A stretch of DNA of 64,000 nucleotides from Shewanella corallii (GCF_023349125.1 NZ_JAKIKT010000003.1:310001-374000), one strand, 5' to 3'; positions 1-9,326 are shown, counted from the first letter of the stretch. Translations and numbers: made by a program. The notes: generated by a model not told the origin, from the sequence alone.

Positions 1-2
1 GC

Positions 3-1397
3 ACTGTCACTTCGGTATCTCTGGCCAAAGATTTCTCCGGTGTAGAATACCAACTGGAAATCCCTGCTCAATTCAGCGCACTGCTCTCCCATGGCAGCTA
101 TTTGTATGGTCAGTCAGCGCTGGAAGTTAACGCCTCTCTTGAGGGAGTTGCAGTAAAAACCTCGGATGCCGGCACACTGCTCAAAGGCAGTTTTAATCTG
201 GTCAGAGGCAAAGGTCGAAACCTGATGACCAACAATGACCTGCTTGAGGTCTTTCCCTCACGGGAAGCCGCAGAGCAGGAGTTCACCGCAGCCAGCCAGC
301 AAAAAATTACGCTGACCAGTTTGGATGGCGCGGGAGTGTCCAGCGGCTCTCCTGTCTATTACAAAAAAATGCAGGTAGGTGACGTTGCGGATGTTAGTTG
401 GTCTGCCTCAGAAGGGAACTTTGCGGTCAACCTGAATATCCACGCCACCTTTAAATCGTTACTGAATGACAGTACCGTTTTCTGGCAAAACAGTGCTGTT
501 GAGGTGAATGCAGGGCTATCAGGAGTAGATGTCAAAGTTGCACCACTTGCAGGAGCACTGAAAGGTAGTATTAGCCTTGGACAACTCGAAGACACACCTG
601 TCGCTGGCACCAAGGGAATCCTATACGCCAGTGAGCAACTGGCTATAGCCCAGGCCAAAGTGATTGAACTGACCTTCCCTGCCGATGCAGATTTAGCTGC
701 TGGCGCAGCTATCCGCTACAAAGGCTTCCAGATAGGTGAAGTTGACCATGTCTCTTTGTCTGATGATCTTGGCAGCATCAAAGCAATAGCCTGGCTTTAT
801 GGGCAATATGCAGCTGAGTTCCAGCGGGCTGACACCCAGTACTATCTGGTTAATGCTCAGGTATCTTTAGCTGGCATTAAAGCCCCGGAAACCCTGTTGA
901 CCGGCCCATATATTTCGTCATTGCCAGGTAACTCAGTCTCTGAATCAGCTCATTTCAATGGCAAACTGCAGGCGGGACTGTACGCTGACACACCAGCAGA
1001 CGCATTGAAAGTGACCCTGGTTCGCCCAGCACTTGGCTCAGTTAAAGCTGGTACCCCTGTGCTTTATCGGGGGATTCACATTGGTGAAGTCAAAGGCTAT
1101 GACCTGAACGCAAGCGGCCAGCAGGTACAAATCTACCTGGCGATTGAAACCAGATTCAGCCAGCTGATAAACCGCACCAGTAAATTCTGGGATTATTCAG
1201 GTATCAAGGTGGACTTTGGTCTGTTCTCCGGTGCGCAGGTGGAAACCGGCAGCGTTGAGAATATTCTGGCTGGAGGCATTGCTGTCGCTACAGAAGCAGC
1301 CAATAGCCCCGACAACCGCCTGACGGACTCCCCTGTCTTCACGCTTCATAACAAAGCTGACGAGGAGTGGCGGAACTGGGCACCGGCGCTGAAGTGA
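3..1397 (+). CDS. letB: MCE-domain lipid-transport protein, LetB/YebT type (3' part)
   Basis: The reading frame is open from base 3, so this is the C-terminal part of a gene that starts outside the window; the TTG at 102 is internal. At least three MCE-type repeats can be read, with the recurring pattern G-x-P-V-Y/L-Y-x-G-x-x-I/V-G-x-V near bases 340-400, 690-760 and 1040-1100. MCE proteins form hexameric rings or tubes that carry phospholipids between the inner and outer membranes. In Escherichia coli the seven-MCE LetB (YebT) gene lies immediately before rsmF (yebU); here rsmF is also the next same-strand gene, which favours LetB over the three-MCE PqiB. The missing N-terminus should carry the membrane anchor. 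A hairpin lies just after the stop. Confidence 0.85.
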   Translation, partial: TVTSVSLAKDFSGVEYQLEIPAQFSALLSHGSYLYGQSALEVNASLEGVAVKTSDAGTLLKGSFNLVRGKGRNLMTNNDLLEVFPSREAAEQEFTAASQQKITLTSLDGAGVSSGSPVYYKKMQVGDVADVSWSASEGNFAVNLNIHATFKSLLNDSTVFWQNSAVEVNAGLSGVDVKVAPLAGALKGSISLGQLEDTPVAGTKGILYASEQLAIAQAKVIELTFPADADLAAGAAIRYKGFQIGEVDHVSLSDDLGSIKAIAWLYGQYAAEFQRADTQYYLVNAQVSLAGIKAPETLLTGPYISSLPGNSVSESAHFNGKLQAGLYADTPADALKVTLVRPALGSVKAGTPVLYRGIHIGEVKGYDLNASGQQVQIYLAIETRFSQLINRTSKFWDYSGIKVDFGLFSGAQVETGSVENILAGGIAVATEAANSPDNRLTDSPVFTLHNKADEEWRNWAPALK

Positions 1398-1429
1398 GCC
1401 TGTTAACAGGTCAACAAGTTAAATTCAAA

Positions 1430-1453
1430 AAGGGATGCCATTGAGCATCCCTT
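1430..1453. terminator. Hairpin between convergent letB and the GGDEF gene
   Basis: A 9-bp stem (1430-1438 with 1445-1453) around loop CATTGA. The T tract is better on the minus strand, so it mainly fits the end of the leftward GGDEF gene but sits between both convergent stops. Confidence 0.65.
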
Positions 1454-1485
1454 CTTGTGACAGGTCTTATCCAAGCCGAAATGAT

Positions 1486-2403
1486 TTAAAGCCCCATGGC
1501 CATGACCCGGTTCTTGCCCCTGTGCTTCGCTTGGTACATCAGGCTATCGGCTTTGGACAATAACCGCTGCCAGTTATCACAGTCCGGCACTGTGGTTATC
1601 ATGCCAATACTTGCGGACACAGGGCCATAGCGCTTATCAGCTTTGCCCTGAGTGCCAAGCTGATTTACCTGCTGCAATATCTTGTTAGCAAGTTCTTCTG
1701 CCTGATCGTGACATACGTAACTCCAGGCCACCACAAACTCATCGCCACCGTAGCGGGCACAGATATCAGAGGCTCGCTCGGTATATTCACTGAGGATTCT
1801 CGCCACACCTTTGAGGCAATCATCACCAGCCTGATGGCCAAAGCTATCATTGATGGCTTTGAAATTATCGACATCCAGAATCATCACAGACATTGGCGTG
1901 CAGTATCTGTGGCAACGTCTTACCTCAGCATTCATAAAATCGTTAAAAGCTTTACGGTTACCAATTTCAGTCAAGCCGTCTTTGTTGGCCTGGGCGAAGG
2001 CGTCCTGTTCGAGTTTCACCCTCTGGGTGATATTCATATGGGAGATCACAAAGAAGGTCTCACCTGACAGCACAAAGCGGGTCACCTCAACTAAAAACCA
2101 TCTGTCCTCTGCAGGACTGTGACAGGGATACTCCAGTTGGAAGTGGTCAAGTTCACCACACTGCAGTTGACGAAAACCAGCCACAGCCAGTGAGCCATAT
2201 TCGTCCCCTTCCCGGGTCGATGCCAGACAAGGGGAGAAGTAACTTTCACCTATCCAACTGAATTGGGGTGAGACACCATTTTCGACGCCGAACTTTACCC
2301 AGGCTTGGTTGACGAACACTATGTTGAACAGACGGTCTGTCACGGCAATATTGTTATTCACCGTATCGATAATCTGCTTGAGGAATCCAATGGAAATATC
2401 CAT
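1486..2403 (-). CDS. PAS-GGDEF diguanylate cyclase
   Basis: A 305-residue protein with an N-terminal PAS-like sensor (about residues 8-125) and a C-terminal GGDEF domain (about 135-303). The domain begins with the usual D-x-L-T-x-x-x-N-R motif (142-150). The active-site motif GGDEF is intact at 219-223, preceded by R-Y, and an inhibitory I-site RxxD is present at 210-213 exactly five residues upstream. It should therefore be an active, product-inhibited enzyme that makes c-di-GMP from two GTP. No membrane segment is visible, so it is probably cytoplasmic. It is transcribed against letB and forms, with the next gene, an insertion between letB and rsmF relative to the E. coli order. The signal sensed by the PAS domain is unknown. 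Confidence 0.9.
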   Translation of the reverse strand: MDISIGFLKQIIDTVNNNIAVTDRLFNIVFVNQAWVKFGVENGVSPQFSWIGESYFSPCLASTREGDEYGSLAVAGFRQLQCGELDHFQLEYPCHSPAEDRWFLVEVTRFVLSGETFFVISHMNITQRVKLEQDAFAQANKDGLTEIGNRKAFNDFMNAEVRRCHRYCTPMSVMILDVDNFKAINDSFGHQAGDDCLKGVARILSEYTERASDICARYGGDEFVVAWSYVCHDQAEELANKILQQVNQLGTQGKADKRYGPVSASIGMITTVPDCDNWQRLLSKADSLMYQAKHRGKNRVMAMGL

Positions 2404-2592
2404 ATCGCTACCTTATCTCCCAACCATCCATGGTCGAGTAAAATTCATTAATAATCAATAACTTAGTTGAGTATACCTGAGGTTATTAGCAATGTGACCT
2501 AAACCATCCAGTCAAAAAATTACAATCCTTGTAAGCTCTGGTTGCCAATAGTCCCCCCAAAGCCAAACACTCAGGTAGTAAAGCTAAGACGC

Positions 2593-3819
2593 TTATCCAT
2601 AAAACCAGTAACAAACACCTATGGCGGCGATAATACCAGCAAGATCTGCAGTTAACCCGCACGCCAAAGCATGGCGGCCATTACGTATTCCCACAGCGCC
2701 AAAATAGACCGCCAGCACATAAAAAGTGGTTTCAGTACTGCCCTGAAAGATGGCCGCCAAACGTCCCGCAAAAGAGTCGACACCGTGATGATTCATGGTT
2801 TCGAGCATCATGGCGCGGGCACCGGACCCACTGAAAGGTTTCATCAAAGCGGTAGGCAAGGCATCCACAAAGCGGGTATCACCGCCGAGCCACTGCACAA
2901 AATGAGCGATAACAGACAACAGCAAGTCCAGCGCACCCGATGCTCTGAGCAAAGCAATAGCCAGCAACATCGCCAGCAAATAAGGGATCAGTTGAATTGC
3001 CTGAGAAAAGCCATCTTTGGCGCCTTCAATGAACTCATCGTAAATGGCGACCTTTCTGACCCCGGCAACCAGTACAAAAGCAAATACCAAAGCAATGAGT
3101 ACGCCGTTGCCCAACACGGTGGAGACTTCGCCAATCATCTGAGCCGACAGCGTACCAAGGTAAAAGACTGTCGCCATCAGTGCACCGATAAGCAGCGCAC
3201 CATACCCCATAATCACAGCATCAAACAGCTTGATCCGTTGCACCAGGGCGACCACAAGAAGTCCCGCCAGGGTCGAGGCCGACGTGGCCAACAGGATGGG
3301 AAGAAACACATCAGCAGGATTTGCCGCCCCCTGCTGAGCCCGGTACAAAAAAACGGCGACCGGCACCAGAGTGACCGACGAGGTATTGAGCACCAGAAAC
3401 AGGATCTGCGCATTGGTCGCGGTCTGCTTATCTGGATTCAGGGACTGCAGATCATGCATTGCCTTGAGTCCCAAAGGCGTCGCGGCGTTATCCAATCCCA
3501 ACATATTGGCGGTCAGATTCATGGTAATACTGCCATAGGCGGGATGCCCCTTTGGCACCTCAGGCATCAGTCGCGACAAAAGGGGTTCAGTGATCCGCGC
3601 GATAGCAGCCACCATACCGCCCTTTTCGCCCAGCCTCATCAGGCCCATCCAAAGGGAGAGCACACCAACCAACCCCAGCGCAATCTGGGCGGCTAACTCC
3701 GCGCTGGAAAACAACGCAGCACTGACCTCGGTCAATACCTGGGTATTACCCATGCCCAACTGCACTGCCACGGCCAGAGCCGCAATAACAAAGAAAAACC
3801 ACCAGATACGATTCAGCAC
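2593..3819 (-). CDS. Nucleoside-recognition (Gate) domain membrane protein, SpmA-SpmB fusion type
   Basis: A 408-residue, strongly hydrophobic protein with two halves that each resemble a Gate (nucleoside recognition) domain, the arrangement seen in fused homologues of Bacillus spore maturation proteins SpmA and SpmB. The conserved segment N-M-L-G-L-D-N-A-A-T-P-L-G lies in the first half (about residues 107-119) and a S-T-E-T-T-F-Y-V motif in the second (about 363-370). Around ten membrane segments are likely. In non-sporulating proteobacteria the substrate and role are not established. The gene runs leftward, diverges from rsmF, and is separated from the downstream PAS-GGDEF gene by about 190 bases. 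Confidence 0.8.
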   Translation of the reverse strand: MLNRIWWFFFVIAALAVAVQLGMGNTQVLTEVSAALFSSAELAAQIALGLVGVLSLWMGLMRLGEKGGMVAAIARITEPLLSRLMPEVPKGHPAYGSITMNLTANMLGLDNAATPLGLKAMHDLQSLNPDKQTATNAQILFLVLNTSSVTLVPVAVFLYRAQQGAANPADVFLPILLATSASTLAGLLVVALVQRIKLFDAVIMGYGALLIGALMATVFYLGTLSAQMIGEVSTVLGNGVLIALVFAFVLVAGVRKVAIYDEFIEGAKDGFSQAIQLIPYLLAMLLAIALLRASGALDLLLSVIAHFVQWLGGDTRFVDALPTALMKPFSGSGARAMMLETMNHHGVDSFAGRLAAIFQGSTETTFYVLAVYFGAVGIRNGRHALACGLTADLAGIIAAIGVCYWFYG

Positions 3820-3865
3820 ATTGGGTCCTATAGATAAAGGCGCAAACCATCACATCATCAGGCTG

Positions 3866-3874
3866 TGGTATACT
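3866..3874 (+). promoter_or_regulatory. Extended -10 promoter element before rsmF
   Basis: TGGTATACT fits the extended -10 pattern TGnTAnnnT about 30 bases before the rsmF start. No clear -35 box is seen. Confidence 0.4.
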
Positions 3875-3904
3875 CGCGCCAGCAAAAATTCATAGAAAGT
3901 CTTT

Positions 3905-5317
3905 ATGGTTCAACTAAATCCAGATTTTATCAATAGCATTCAGCAGGATATCCCTGCTCATCTGTCCATTGATGATTTTATTGAGTACTGCGGCAAGCCA
4001 CTTCGCCCATCCATCCGGGTTAATACCCTGTCTATATCCTCTGCCGATTTCAAGGCACTGATGGAACCCAGAGGCTGGGAATTTGAACCCATTCCATGGT
4101 GCAAAGATGGATTTTGGCTGACCGGACATAATCCGGAAGAACTCGGTAACTGTGTTGAGCATATTCAGGGACTTTTCTACATTCAGGAAGCCAGCTCAAT
4201 GTTGCCGCCAACGGCACTGTTCGATACCGAATCTCAATATGACAGAGTATTGGATACAGCATCTGCGCCCGGGTCAAAGACAACACAGATAGCCGCCTTG
4301 ATGGAAAACCGCGGCCTGCTGGTCGCCAACGAGTACTCCTCAAGCCGGGTGAAAGTGTTGCATGCCAATATAGCCCGCATGGGAGCAAGCAACACCGCCA
4401 TTACTCATTTTGATGGCAGGGTTTTCGGTGAGTACCAATTTGAAACCTTTGATGCTGTGCTGCTGGACGCTCCCTGCAGTGGCGAAGGGACTGTGCGTAA
4501 AGACCCTGATGCACTCAAGTACTGGCGTCAGGAAGATATTGACGATATCGCAGACACCCAGCGCGAATTAATGTTATCGGCGTTTCAGGCCCTTAAGCCC
4601 GGCGGCATGCTGGTGTATTCCACCTGTACCCTGAATACCCGGGAAAACCAACAGGTGTGTCACTTCCTTAAAGAAACCTACCCGGATGCGGTAGAGTTTA
4701 TCTCGCTAGCCAATCTGTTTGCCGATGCAGATAAAGCCACCACAGTAGAAGGCTTTTTGCATGTATGGCCACAGATATTCGACAGTGAAGGTTTCTTTGT
4801 GGCCGCCATTTGTAAAACACAGGCGGTCGACCGCGCCCTGCCCCGGCCAAAACCCCAAAAGAACTTCCCCTTCACACATGCTTCCCGTAAGCAGACTGAA
4901 GCCATGAAGAGCCATCTTAACAACCTTGGGTTAACGCTGCCGGAAACACAAAGCCTGATGATCCGAGATGCGGAATACTGGCTGTTCCCTGAAGGGTTTG
5001 ATGAACTGATTGGCTCGATGCGATTCCAGCGGATCGGGTTGAAACTGGCTGATGAAGCCAAACATGGGTTTAAACTCAGGCACGAAGCAGTTATGGCTCT
5101 GCCCTGCCAACAGGCAAGAGTGATAGAACTGGATGAGCAGCAGGCGGTTGAATACCTGATGGGGCGGGACGTCGCATTTGATGGTGACAAGCCAGCCAAA
5201 GGCGAAGTGATTGTCGGCCGTCACGGCATCCCCCTGGGGCTGGCAAAATCCCTTCCGGGGAAGCTTAAAAACAGCCTGCCAAGAGATCTGGTTCGGGATA
5301 AAGTCTCCACCGCTTGA
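3905..5317 (+). CDS. rsmF: 16S rRNA (cytosine-5) methyltransferase RsmF
   Basis: A 470-residue NOL1/NOP2/Sun family methyltransferase, equivalent to E. coli RsmF (YebU), which makes m5C1407 in 16S rRNA using S-adenosylmethionine. The SAM-binding motif D-T-A-S-A-P-G-S-K-T-T is at residues 117-127. The two functional cysteines are present: C191 in the P-C-S-G-E-G motif and C241 in S-T-C-T, the latter being the nucleophile in this family. The C-terminal third carries the PUA-like RNA-binding region usual for RsmF, and the length matches the family. Its position after letB repeats the E. coli yebT-yebU neighbourhood. A possible small RNA or long 3' UTR with a strong terminator follows. Confidence 0.95.
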   Translation: MVQLNPDFINSIQQDIPAHLSIDDFIEYCGKPLRPSIRVNTLSISSADFKALMEPRGWEFEPIPWCKDGFWLTGHNPEELGNCVEHIQGLFYIQEASSMLPPTALFDTESQYDRVLDTASAPGSKTTQIAALMENRGLLVANEYSSSRVKVLHANIARMGASNTAITHFDGRVFGEYQFETFDAVLLDAPCSGEGTVRKDPDALKYWRQEDIDDIADTQRELMLSAFQALKPGGMLVYSTCTLNTRENQQVCHFLKETYPDAVEFISLANLFADADKATTVEGFLHVWPQIFDSEGFFVAAICKTQAVDRALPRPKPQKNFPFTHASRKQTEAMKSHLNNLGLTLPETQSLMIRDAEYWLFPEGFDELIGSMRFQRIGLKLADEAKHGFKLRHEAVMALPCQQARVIELDEQQAVEYLMGRDVAFDGDKPAKGEVIVGRHGIPLGLAKSLPGKLKNSLPRDLVRDKVSTA

Positions 5318-5428
5318 TGCAGTGAATTGTTCCGGTTAAACCACCTCAGAACAGAAGTGAACTTCACCCCAAAGACTTATTCCAGAAAAATATTTGGGGT
5401 TCCTTCAGATTGCTGTACTACAATAGGA

Positions 5429-5538
5429 GTACGAAGTCGCTGGCATGCAGTGCTTCGTACCCTAAGTTAGCGCACGGCTCACCCTAAGAGCCATTCCCCT
5501 AGGCCCGAAACAACTGGAATAGTTTTGGGCCTTTTTTT
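5429..5538 (+). ncRNA. Candidate small RNA (or structured 3' UTR of rsmF)
   Basis: Three consecutive hairpins are followed by a U tract in the space between convergent rsmF and tatD. Hairpin 1 has a perfect 8-bp stem GTACGAAG/CTTCGTAC (5429-5436 with 5453-5460). Hairpin 2 has a 5-bp stem GGCTC/GAGCC (5476-5480 with 5488-5492). Hairpin 3 is an 11-bp intrinsic terminator (5501-5511 with 5522-5532) ending in seven Ts. A TACAAT -10-like box at 5419-5424 would place a start at about 5428-5431, just at the first stem. No -35 box is convincing. I do not recognise it as Spot 42, RyhB, FnrS, CyaR, ArcZ, 4.5S or 6S RNA. It may simply be the 3' UTR of rsmF. Confidence 0.4.
5501..5538 (+). terminator. 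Strong intrinsic terminator after rsmF / candidate sRNA
   Basis: An 11-bp stem with one G-U pair (5501-5511 with 5522-5532), a 10-base loop and a T7 tract. Confidence 0.85.
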
Positions 5539-5551
5539 ATCTGCTTATCAG

Positions 5552-6340
5552 TTAACGACCGGCCAATCTCGCGGCATCTTTAAACAGGTTAAAGAAGTTC
5601 TCAGTTGTGAAGGCAGCCAAATCCTCATACTTCTCACCGCGAAGCTCGGCCACAAATTCAGCCACATCACGAACAAAAGCAGGCTGATTCTCTTTTCCTC
5701 TGTGAGGCACAGGTGCCAGATAGGGAGAATCTGTCTCTACCAGCAACCTGTCCTGAGGCACCTTACGGATAACACTGCGTAATTCACCGGCGTTTTTAAA
5801 GGTCACTATGCCCGAAACAGAAATATAGAAGCCCATATCAATGGCCGCTTTTGCCATTTCCCAGTTTTCGGTAAAGCAGTGCAGTACGCCACCCACTTTA
5901 TCACCCTGGCCGTTACGCAGTATCGCCAGAGTATCCTCTCTGGCATCACGGGTATGAATAATAAGAGGCTTATTGACCTCTACAGCCAAAGCGACCTGCT
6001 GTTCAAAACATGCCTGCTGCATCGCTTTGGTTTCGTTGGCGTAGAAGTAATCAAGGCCGGTTTCACCTATGGCAACGACCTTCTTTTCGTTGGCAAAAGC
6101 CTTAATCTGCTCAACATCCAGGCCTTCCTGCACATCCAAAGGGTGCACGCCGCTGGATAGAAACACCTGATCAAAGGCCGCCATTTTGTCACGCATCGCC
6201 TCAAAGCCCTGTTGACGCACATTAACGCAGAGGAAATAGGCGATATCCCGGGCACTAGCTTGTTGGATGATTTGATCAAGGGAGTCAGCATCCGGCGCCG
6301 CTTTCAAGCGGTCCAGATGGCAATGGGAGTCGATTAGCAC
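5552..6340 (-). CDS. ycfH: TatD family metal-dependent hydrolase (YcfH type)
   Basis: A TIM-barrel hydrolase of the TatD/YcfH family, which binds two divalent metals and is linked to DNA repair (3'-5' exonuclease) and D-aminoacyl-tRNA-type activities in relatives. The N-terminal metal motif D-S-H-C-H-L-D is at the very start, followed by G-E-T-G-L-D-Y, H-T-R-D-A and E-T-D-S-P-Y-L, all typical of the family. The frame can be extended upstream to a TTG at 6370, but the GTG at 6340 gives a protein beginning V-L-I-D-S-H-C-H, the normal family start, with 262 residues. It is the last gene of the leftward holB-pilZ-tatD group, an order conserved in many gammaproteobacteria. Confidence 0.92.
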   Translation of the reverse strand: MLIDSHCHLDRLKAAPDADSLDQIIQQASARDIAYFLCVNVRQQGFEAMRDKMAAFDQVFLSSGVHPLDVQEGLDVEQIKAFANEKKVVAIGETGLDYFYANETKAMQQACFEQQVALAVEVNKPLIIHTRDAREDTLAILRNGQGDKVGGVLHCFTENWEMAKAAIDMGFYISVSGIVTFKNAGELRSVIRKVPQDRLLVETDSPYLAPVPHRGKENQPAFVRDVAEFVAELRGEKYEDLAAFTTENFFNLFKDAARLAGR

Positions 6341-6390
6341 AGTAAAGGTCCGATAACGGGGGAATTTCAATGGTGGGCAAGGATAACCAG

Positions 6391-6717
6391 CTACATGGTG
6401 GAGGTCAAATTCCCGGACGCTAACTCGCTGGAAAGCACCTGTTCAATATCATGCCTGTGGTGTTCCTCTGCCGGCGCAAACTGAACGCCTATGCCAGCAG
6501 GGCGTCCCCCAGAGGCTCCCTGAGGGTTGATCCACACTACGCAGCCACTGGCTTCTCTGGCTGCAGAATCACCGGGCAACCGATAACTGAAGTTTAGTGT
6601 TTCACCAAGGTAATGTGGCTCAGAGGTTGCCACGAATAACCCCGCGCTGCGAACAAAGGGCATGTAAGCGCGATACAATTGCTGAATGGTGTCAAATCTG
6701 ATTACCAAGTCGACCAT
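6391..6717 (-). CDS. pilZ: PilZ domain protein (type IV pilus PilZ)
   Basis: A 108-residue single PilZ-domain protein. It carries A-A/Y-M-P-F and the C-terminal G-I-G-V-Q-F signature (near residues 74-80) typical of the founding PilZ group needed for type IV pilus assembly. The R-x-x-x-R and D/N-x-S-x-x-G c-di-GMP binding motifs of other PilZ proteins are not visible, as is usual for this subgroup, so direct c-di-GMP binding is unlikely. Start ATG 6717 has GGAAAG six bases upstream. It lies 10 bases after holB, in the common holB-pilZ-tatD order, and is surely co-transcribed. Confidence 0.92.
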   Translation of the reverse strand: MVDLVIRFDTIQQLYRAYMPFVRSAGLFVATSEPHYLGETLNFSYRLPGDSAAREASGCVVWINPQGASGGRPAGIGVQFAPAEEHHRHDIEQVLSSELASGNLTSTM

Positions 6718-6727
6718 GTCTTTCCGT

Positions 6728-7651
6728 TTACTGTGTGACCTCTTTATATTCTAGGACAAATTTCTGACACAACGCGAGGTAATTGACGCTGGCCATAGTC
6801 TCCAGATGATGACAGTGGCGCATCACGCTGTCTGCCAACTGTACAATTCGCGATAGCGCAAAAGCATCCAGCTTTCCCGGTTGAATCATTCGCGACCTAA
6901 GTACCAGATAAAGTACTTTAAGTGACTCAATAATATGATCTTCTTTTATATCGAGCAAACTGCCGGTCAAATGCCCTGACATCAGGCTTGCCCGCCAATC
7001 TTTACGATACTGCAACCAGCGTTCGTAATCGCCATTACCCAGACTGTCGGCAAGCGTCAAAGGGCCACCAGCCAGGGGCAATACCCAGGTCATATCCTGA
7101 GTCACACCATGTTGTTGCTGTAACCAGCTCTGCACTGTGTCTTTATCCGGCGCGACAAAGGCCAGCTTTTGACATCGGCTGGCGATGGTAGGCAGCAAAC
7201 GACCCGGAGTCTGGGTTTGCAACAGGAGTAAGGTATCCTTGCCCGGCTCCTCAAGGGTTTTCAGCAAAGCATTGGCAGAAGCCTGGTTCATACGCTCACA
7301 GGCATAGATGATGGCGACCCTGCGGCCGCCCTGCTGCGCTGTGGCTGTCAGCTTGATGCAAAGCTCCCGGATCTGATCAATTTTAATCTGATTGCCATCG
7401 GCCCTGACCTCATAGAGATCCGGATGGTTACCGGCCTGCACCAAGTGGCATGACTTACAATGACCACAGGCTCCGGCAGGGGTTGGATTCAGACACAAAG
7501 AGGTCGCTGCAATATCCTGTGCCAGCAACTCTCCGCCCTGAGCCACATCAACCCCAAGCAACAAAGCGTGCCCCAGAGTATCTTTGCAGATCTGCATGGC
7601 GGTGCGGTCAAATGCCGGATTACACCAGGGAAGATGAGCTGAATGTCGCAT
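6728..7651 (-). CDS. holB: DNA polymerase III delta' subunit
   Basis: The delta' subunit of the clamp loader that opens and loads the beta clamp. The AAA+ fold is recognisable, with a four-cysteine zinc module C-L-N-P...C-G-H-C-K-S-C near residues 50-65, the S-R-C sensor motif, and no functional P-loop (sequence G-V-D-V-A-Q-G-G where Walker A would be), as expected for delta'. Length is 307 residues from ATG 7651; a GTG one codon upstream is an alternative. It lies directly after tmk and before pilZ, the usual tmk-holB neighbourhood. Confidence 0.94.
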   Translation of the reverse strand: MRHSAHLPWCNPAFDRTAMQICKDTLGHALLLGVDVAQGGELLAQDIAATSLCLNPTPAGACGHCKSCHLVQAGNHPDLYEVRADGNQIKIDQIRELCIKLTATAQQGGRRVAIIYACERMNQASANALLKTLEEPGKDTLLLLQTQTPGRLLPTIASRCQKLAFVAPDKDTVQSWLQQQHGVTQDMTWVLPLAGGPLTLADSLGNGDYERWLQYRKDWRASLMSGHLTGSLLDIKEDHIIESLKVLYLVLRSRMIQPGKLDAFALSRIVQLADSVMRHCHHLETMASVNYLALCQKFVLEYKEVTQ

Positions 7652-7695
7652 CACAGCTTAAGCCTCATTCTTTATTGATCACAAAAGATTATTGA

Positions 7696-8316
7696 TTACA
7701 GCAGAGACTGCAGCACAGACTGAATATCCTTGTGCACTTCAGACATAGGCTGGCTGGCGTCAATCACATGAATAGTGTCATCTTCGGCTGCCAGCGCCAA
7801 AAAGGTTTCCCGGGTACGGTCAAAGAATTCCAGCGCCTGCTGCTCGATTCTGTCCAGCTCGCCACGACGGGCAGCACGCTCAAGCCCCAAGGCAGGAGGA
7901 ACATCCAGATACAGGGTGATATCAGGCTTGAAACCTTTCAATGTGGCGTCGCTGATCGCTTTGACCAATGGCATCAAGCCCCGGCCACCGCCCTGATAGG
8001 CAAGGGAGGACAGGTTGTGACGGTCGCCCAGCACCCATTCACCACGAGCCAGGGCTGGCTTAATCACATTTTCAACCAGTTGCGCACGGGCCGCATAAAA
8101 CAGCAGGCACTCCGCCTCATCACATAAAGGGTCATCCGCTTCAGCAATCTTGACCAGGTCGCGGATTTTCTCGGCCAGAACAGTGCCACCCGGCTCGCGG
8201 GTACAAACCGGTGCCTTGCCGGTCTGCTTCTCCATCAAGTCCTTCACCAGAGCGATAGCACTGGATTTACCAGCCCCTTCCAGACCTTCAATTACGATAA
8301 ACTTGGCTTGACTCAT
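7696..8316 (-). CDS. tmk: Thymidylate kinase
   Basis: A 206-residue dTMP kinase that makes dTDP from dTMP and ATP. The P-loop G-L-E-G-A-G-K-S is at residues 11-18, followed by the T-R-E-P-G-G-T motif and the G-D-R-H...[10 protein letters not shown] segment that binds nucleotide. The start codon overlaps the mltG stop by one base (TAATG), showing translational coupling. It belongs to the leftward run pabC-mltG-tmk-holB-pilZ-tatD. Confidence 0.96.
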   Translation of the reverse strand: MSQAKFIVIEGLEGAGKSSAIALVKDLMEKQTGKAPVCTREPGGTVLAEKIRDLVKIAEADDPLCDEAECLLFYAARAQLVENVIKPALARGEWVLGDRHNLSSLAYQGGGRGLMPLVKAISDATLKGFKPDITLYLDVPPALGLERAARRGELDRIEQQALEFFDRTRETFLALAAEDDTIHVIDASQPMSEVHKDIQSVLQSLL

Positions 8317-9326
8317 TATCTGTTTCTCTGAAATTTATTAACTGCGTTGTTGTGCTCTCTCAGGGTTCTGGAGAACACATGGCTGCCGTCATTACGGGAC
8401 ACAAAATAGAGGTAATCTACATCCGCAGGGTTGGCCGCGGCCAGCAGTGAAGCTTTACTCGGCGCAGCGATAGGTGACGGCGGCAGGCCATTAATTCGAT
8501 AGGTGTTATACGGGGTCATTTCACGCAGGTCTTTCTTGGTGATATTACCCTGATAGCGCTCACCCATACCGTAAATCACGGTTGGGTCTGTTTGCAGGCG
8601 CATGCCTTTACGCAAACGGTTGGCAAATACAGCCGCCACCCAGCCACGCTCTTCCGGCTTGGCTGTCTCTTTTTCAATTATCGATGCCAGCGTCAGCAGC
8701 TCATAGGGAGTTTTAAGGGGTAATGTCTTGTCCCGACCTTCCCAGGCGGCAGCCAGTTCCTGCTGCATCTTCAAATAGCTTTGGGTCAGCAGCTCTTCGG
8801 CGGTTTGTCCCGCTTCATAATGATAAGTGTCCGGATAGAAGCGCCCTTCTGCCAAGCCGGTATCCCCCTGCTTAGCCATGACTTTGGCAAACACATCCTG
8901 CTCGGGTTTCAGATACTCAGCACTGGCCAGTTCTTCACGCCACTGAGTGATAGTGCGCCCCTCAATCAGTGCCAGCGGGAACTGCATCACCTTGCCTTCG
9001 TTAAGCTGCGTCAGCAGGCCACTCAGGGTCTGGCCGGGCTCTATCTGATACAGACCGGTACGTATTCCCGCCAGCTCAGGATACAGCTTAAGCAGCGCCT
9101 TCAGGCGCCAGTCGTTTTCAGTAATACCCTCGGCGGCCAGATCTCTGACCAAAGAGCGCACATTGATGCCAGGCTTTATCTCCAGCTGTTGTGGCTCAGA
9201 GATATTCAGCGGCGCAGCAGCATACTGCTCAACCTGCTTCAGGCCCCAATAAGCGCCCAATGCAGCTATCAAAATCAGTGTCATCAGGGTCGCAACTGCG
9301 CCCCAAACCAGTTTCATTGTTTTCAT
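8316..9326 (-). CDS. mltG: Endolytic murein transglycosylase MltG (YceG)
   Basis: An inner-membrane lytic transglycosylase that cuts nascent glycan strands and is thought to terminate peptidoglycan polymerisation. A single N-terminal membrane helix (about residues 8-28) is followed by a LysM-like region and the YceG catalytic domain. The catalytic glutamate is in A-S-I-I-E-K-E-T at residue 218, the same number as in E. coli. The Q-T-D-P-T-V-I-Y-G and N-T-Y-x-x-x-G-L-P-P-x-P-I motifs are intact. Length 336 matches the family (about 340). It overlaps tmk by one base and follows pabC by about 40 bases, the common pabC-yceG-tmk order. Confidence 0.96.
   Translation of the reverse strand: MKTMKLVWGAVATLMTLILIAALGAYWGLKQVEQYAAAPLNISEPQQLEIKPGINVRSLVRDLAAEGITENDWRLKALLKLYPELAGIRTGLYQIEPGQTLSGLLTQLNEGKVMQFPLALIEGRTITQWREELASAEYLKPEQDVFAKVMAKQGDTGLAEGRFYPDTYHYEAGQTAEELLTQSYLKMQQELAAAWEGRDKTLPLKTPYELLTLASIIEKETAKPEERGWVAAVFANRLRKGMRLQTDPTVIYGMGERYQGNITKKDLREMTPYNTYRINGLPPSPIAAPSKASLLAAANPADVDYLYFVSRNDGSHVFSRTLREHNNAVNKFQRNR

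Noticed and set aside
2671..3696. 341-codon open frame antisense to the Gate-domain gene
   Set aside because: Its composition is rich in His, Gln and Arg and it mirrors the opposite coding strand; a shadow of the real gene.
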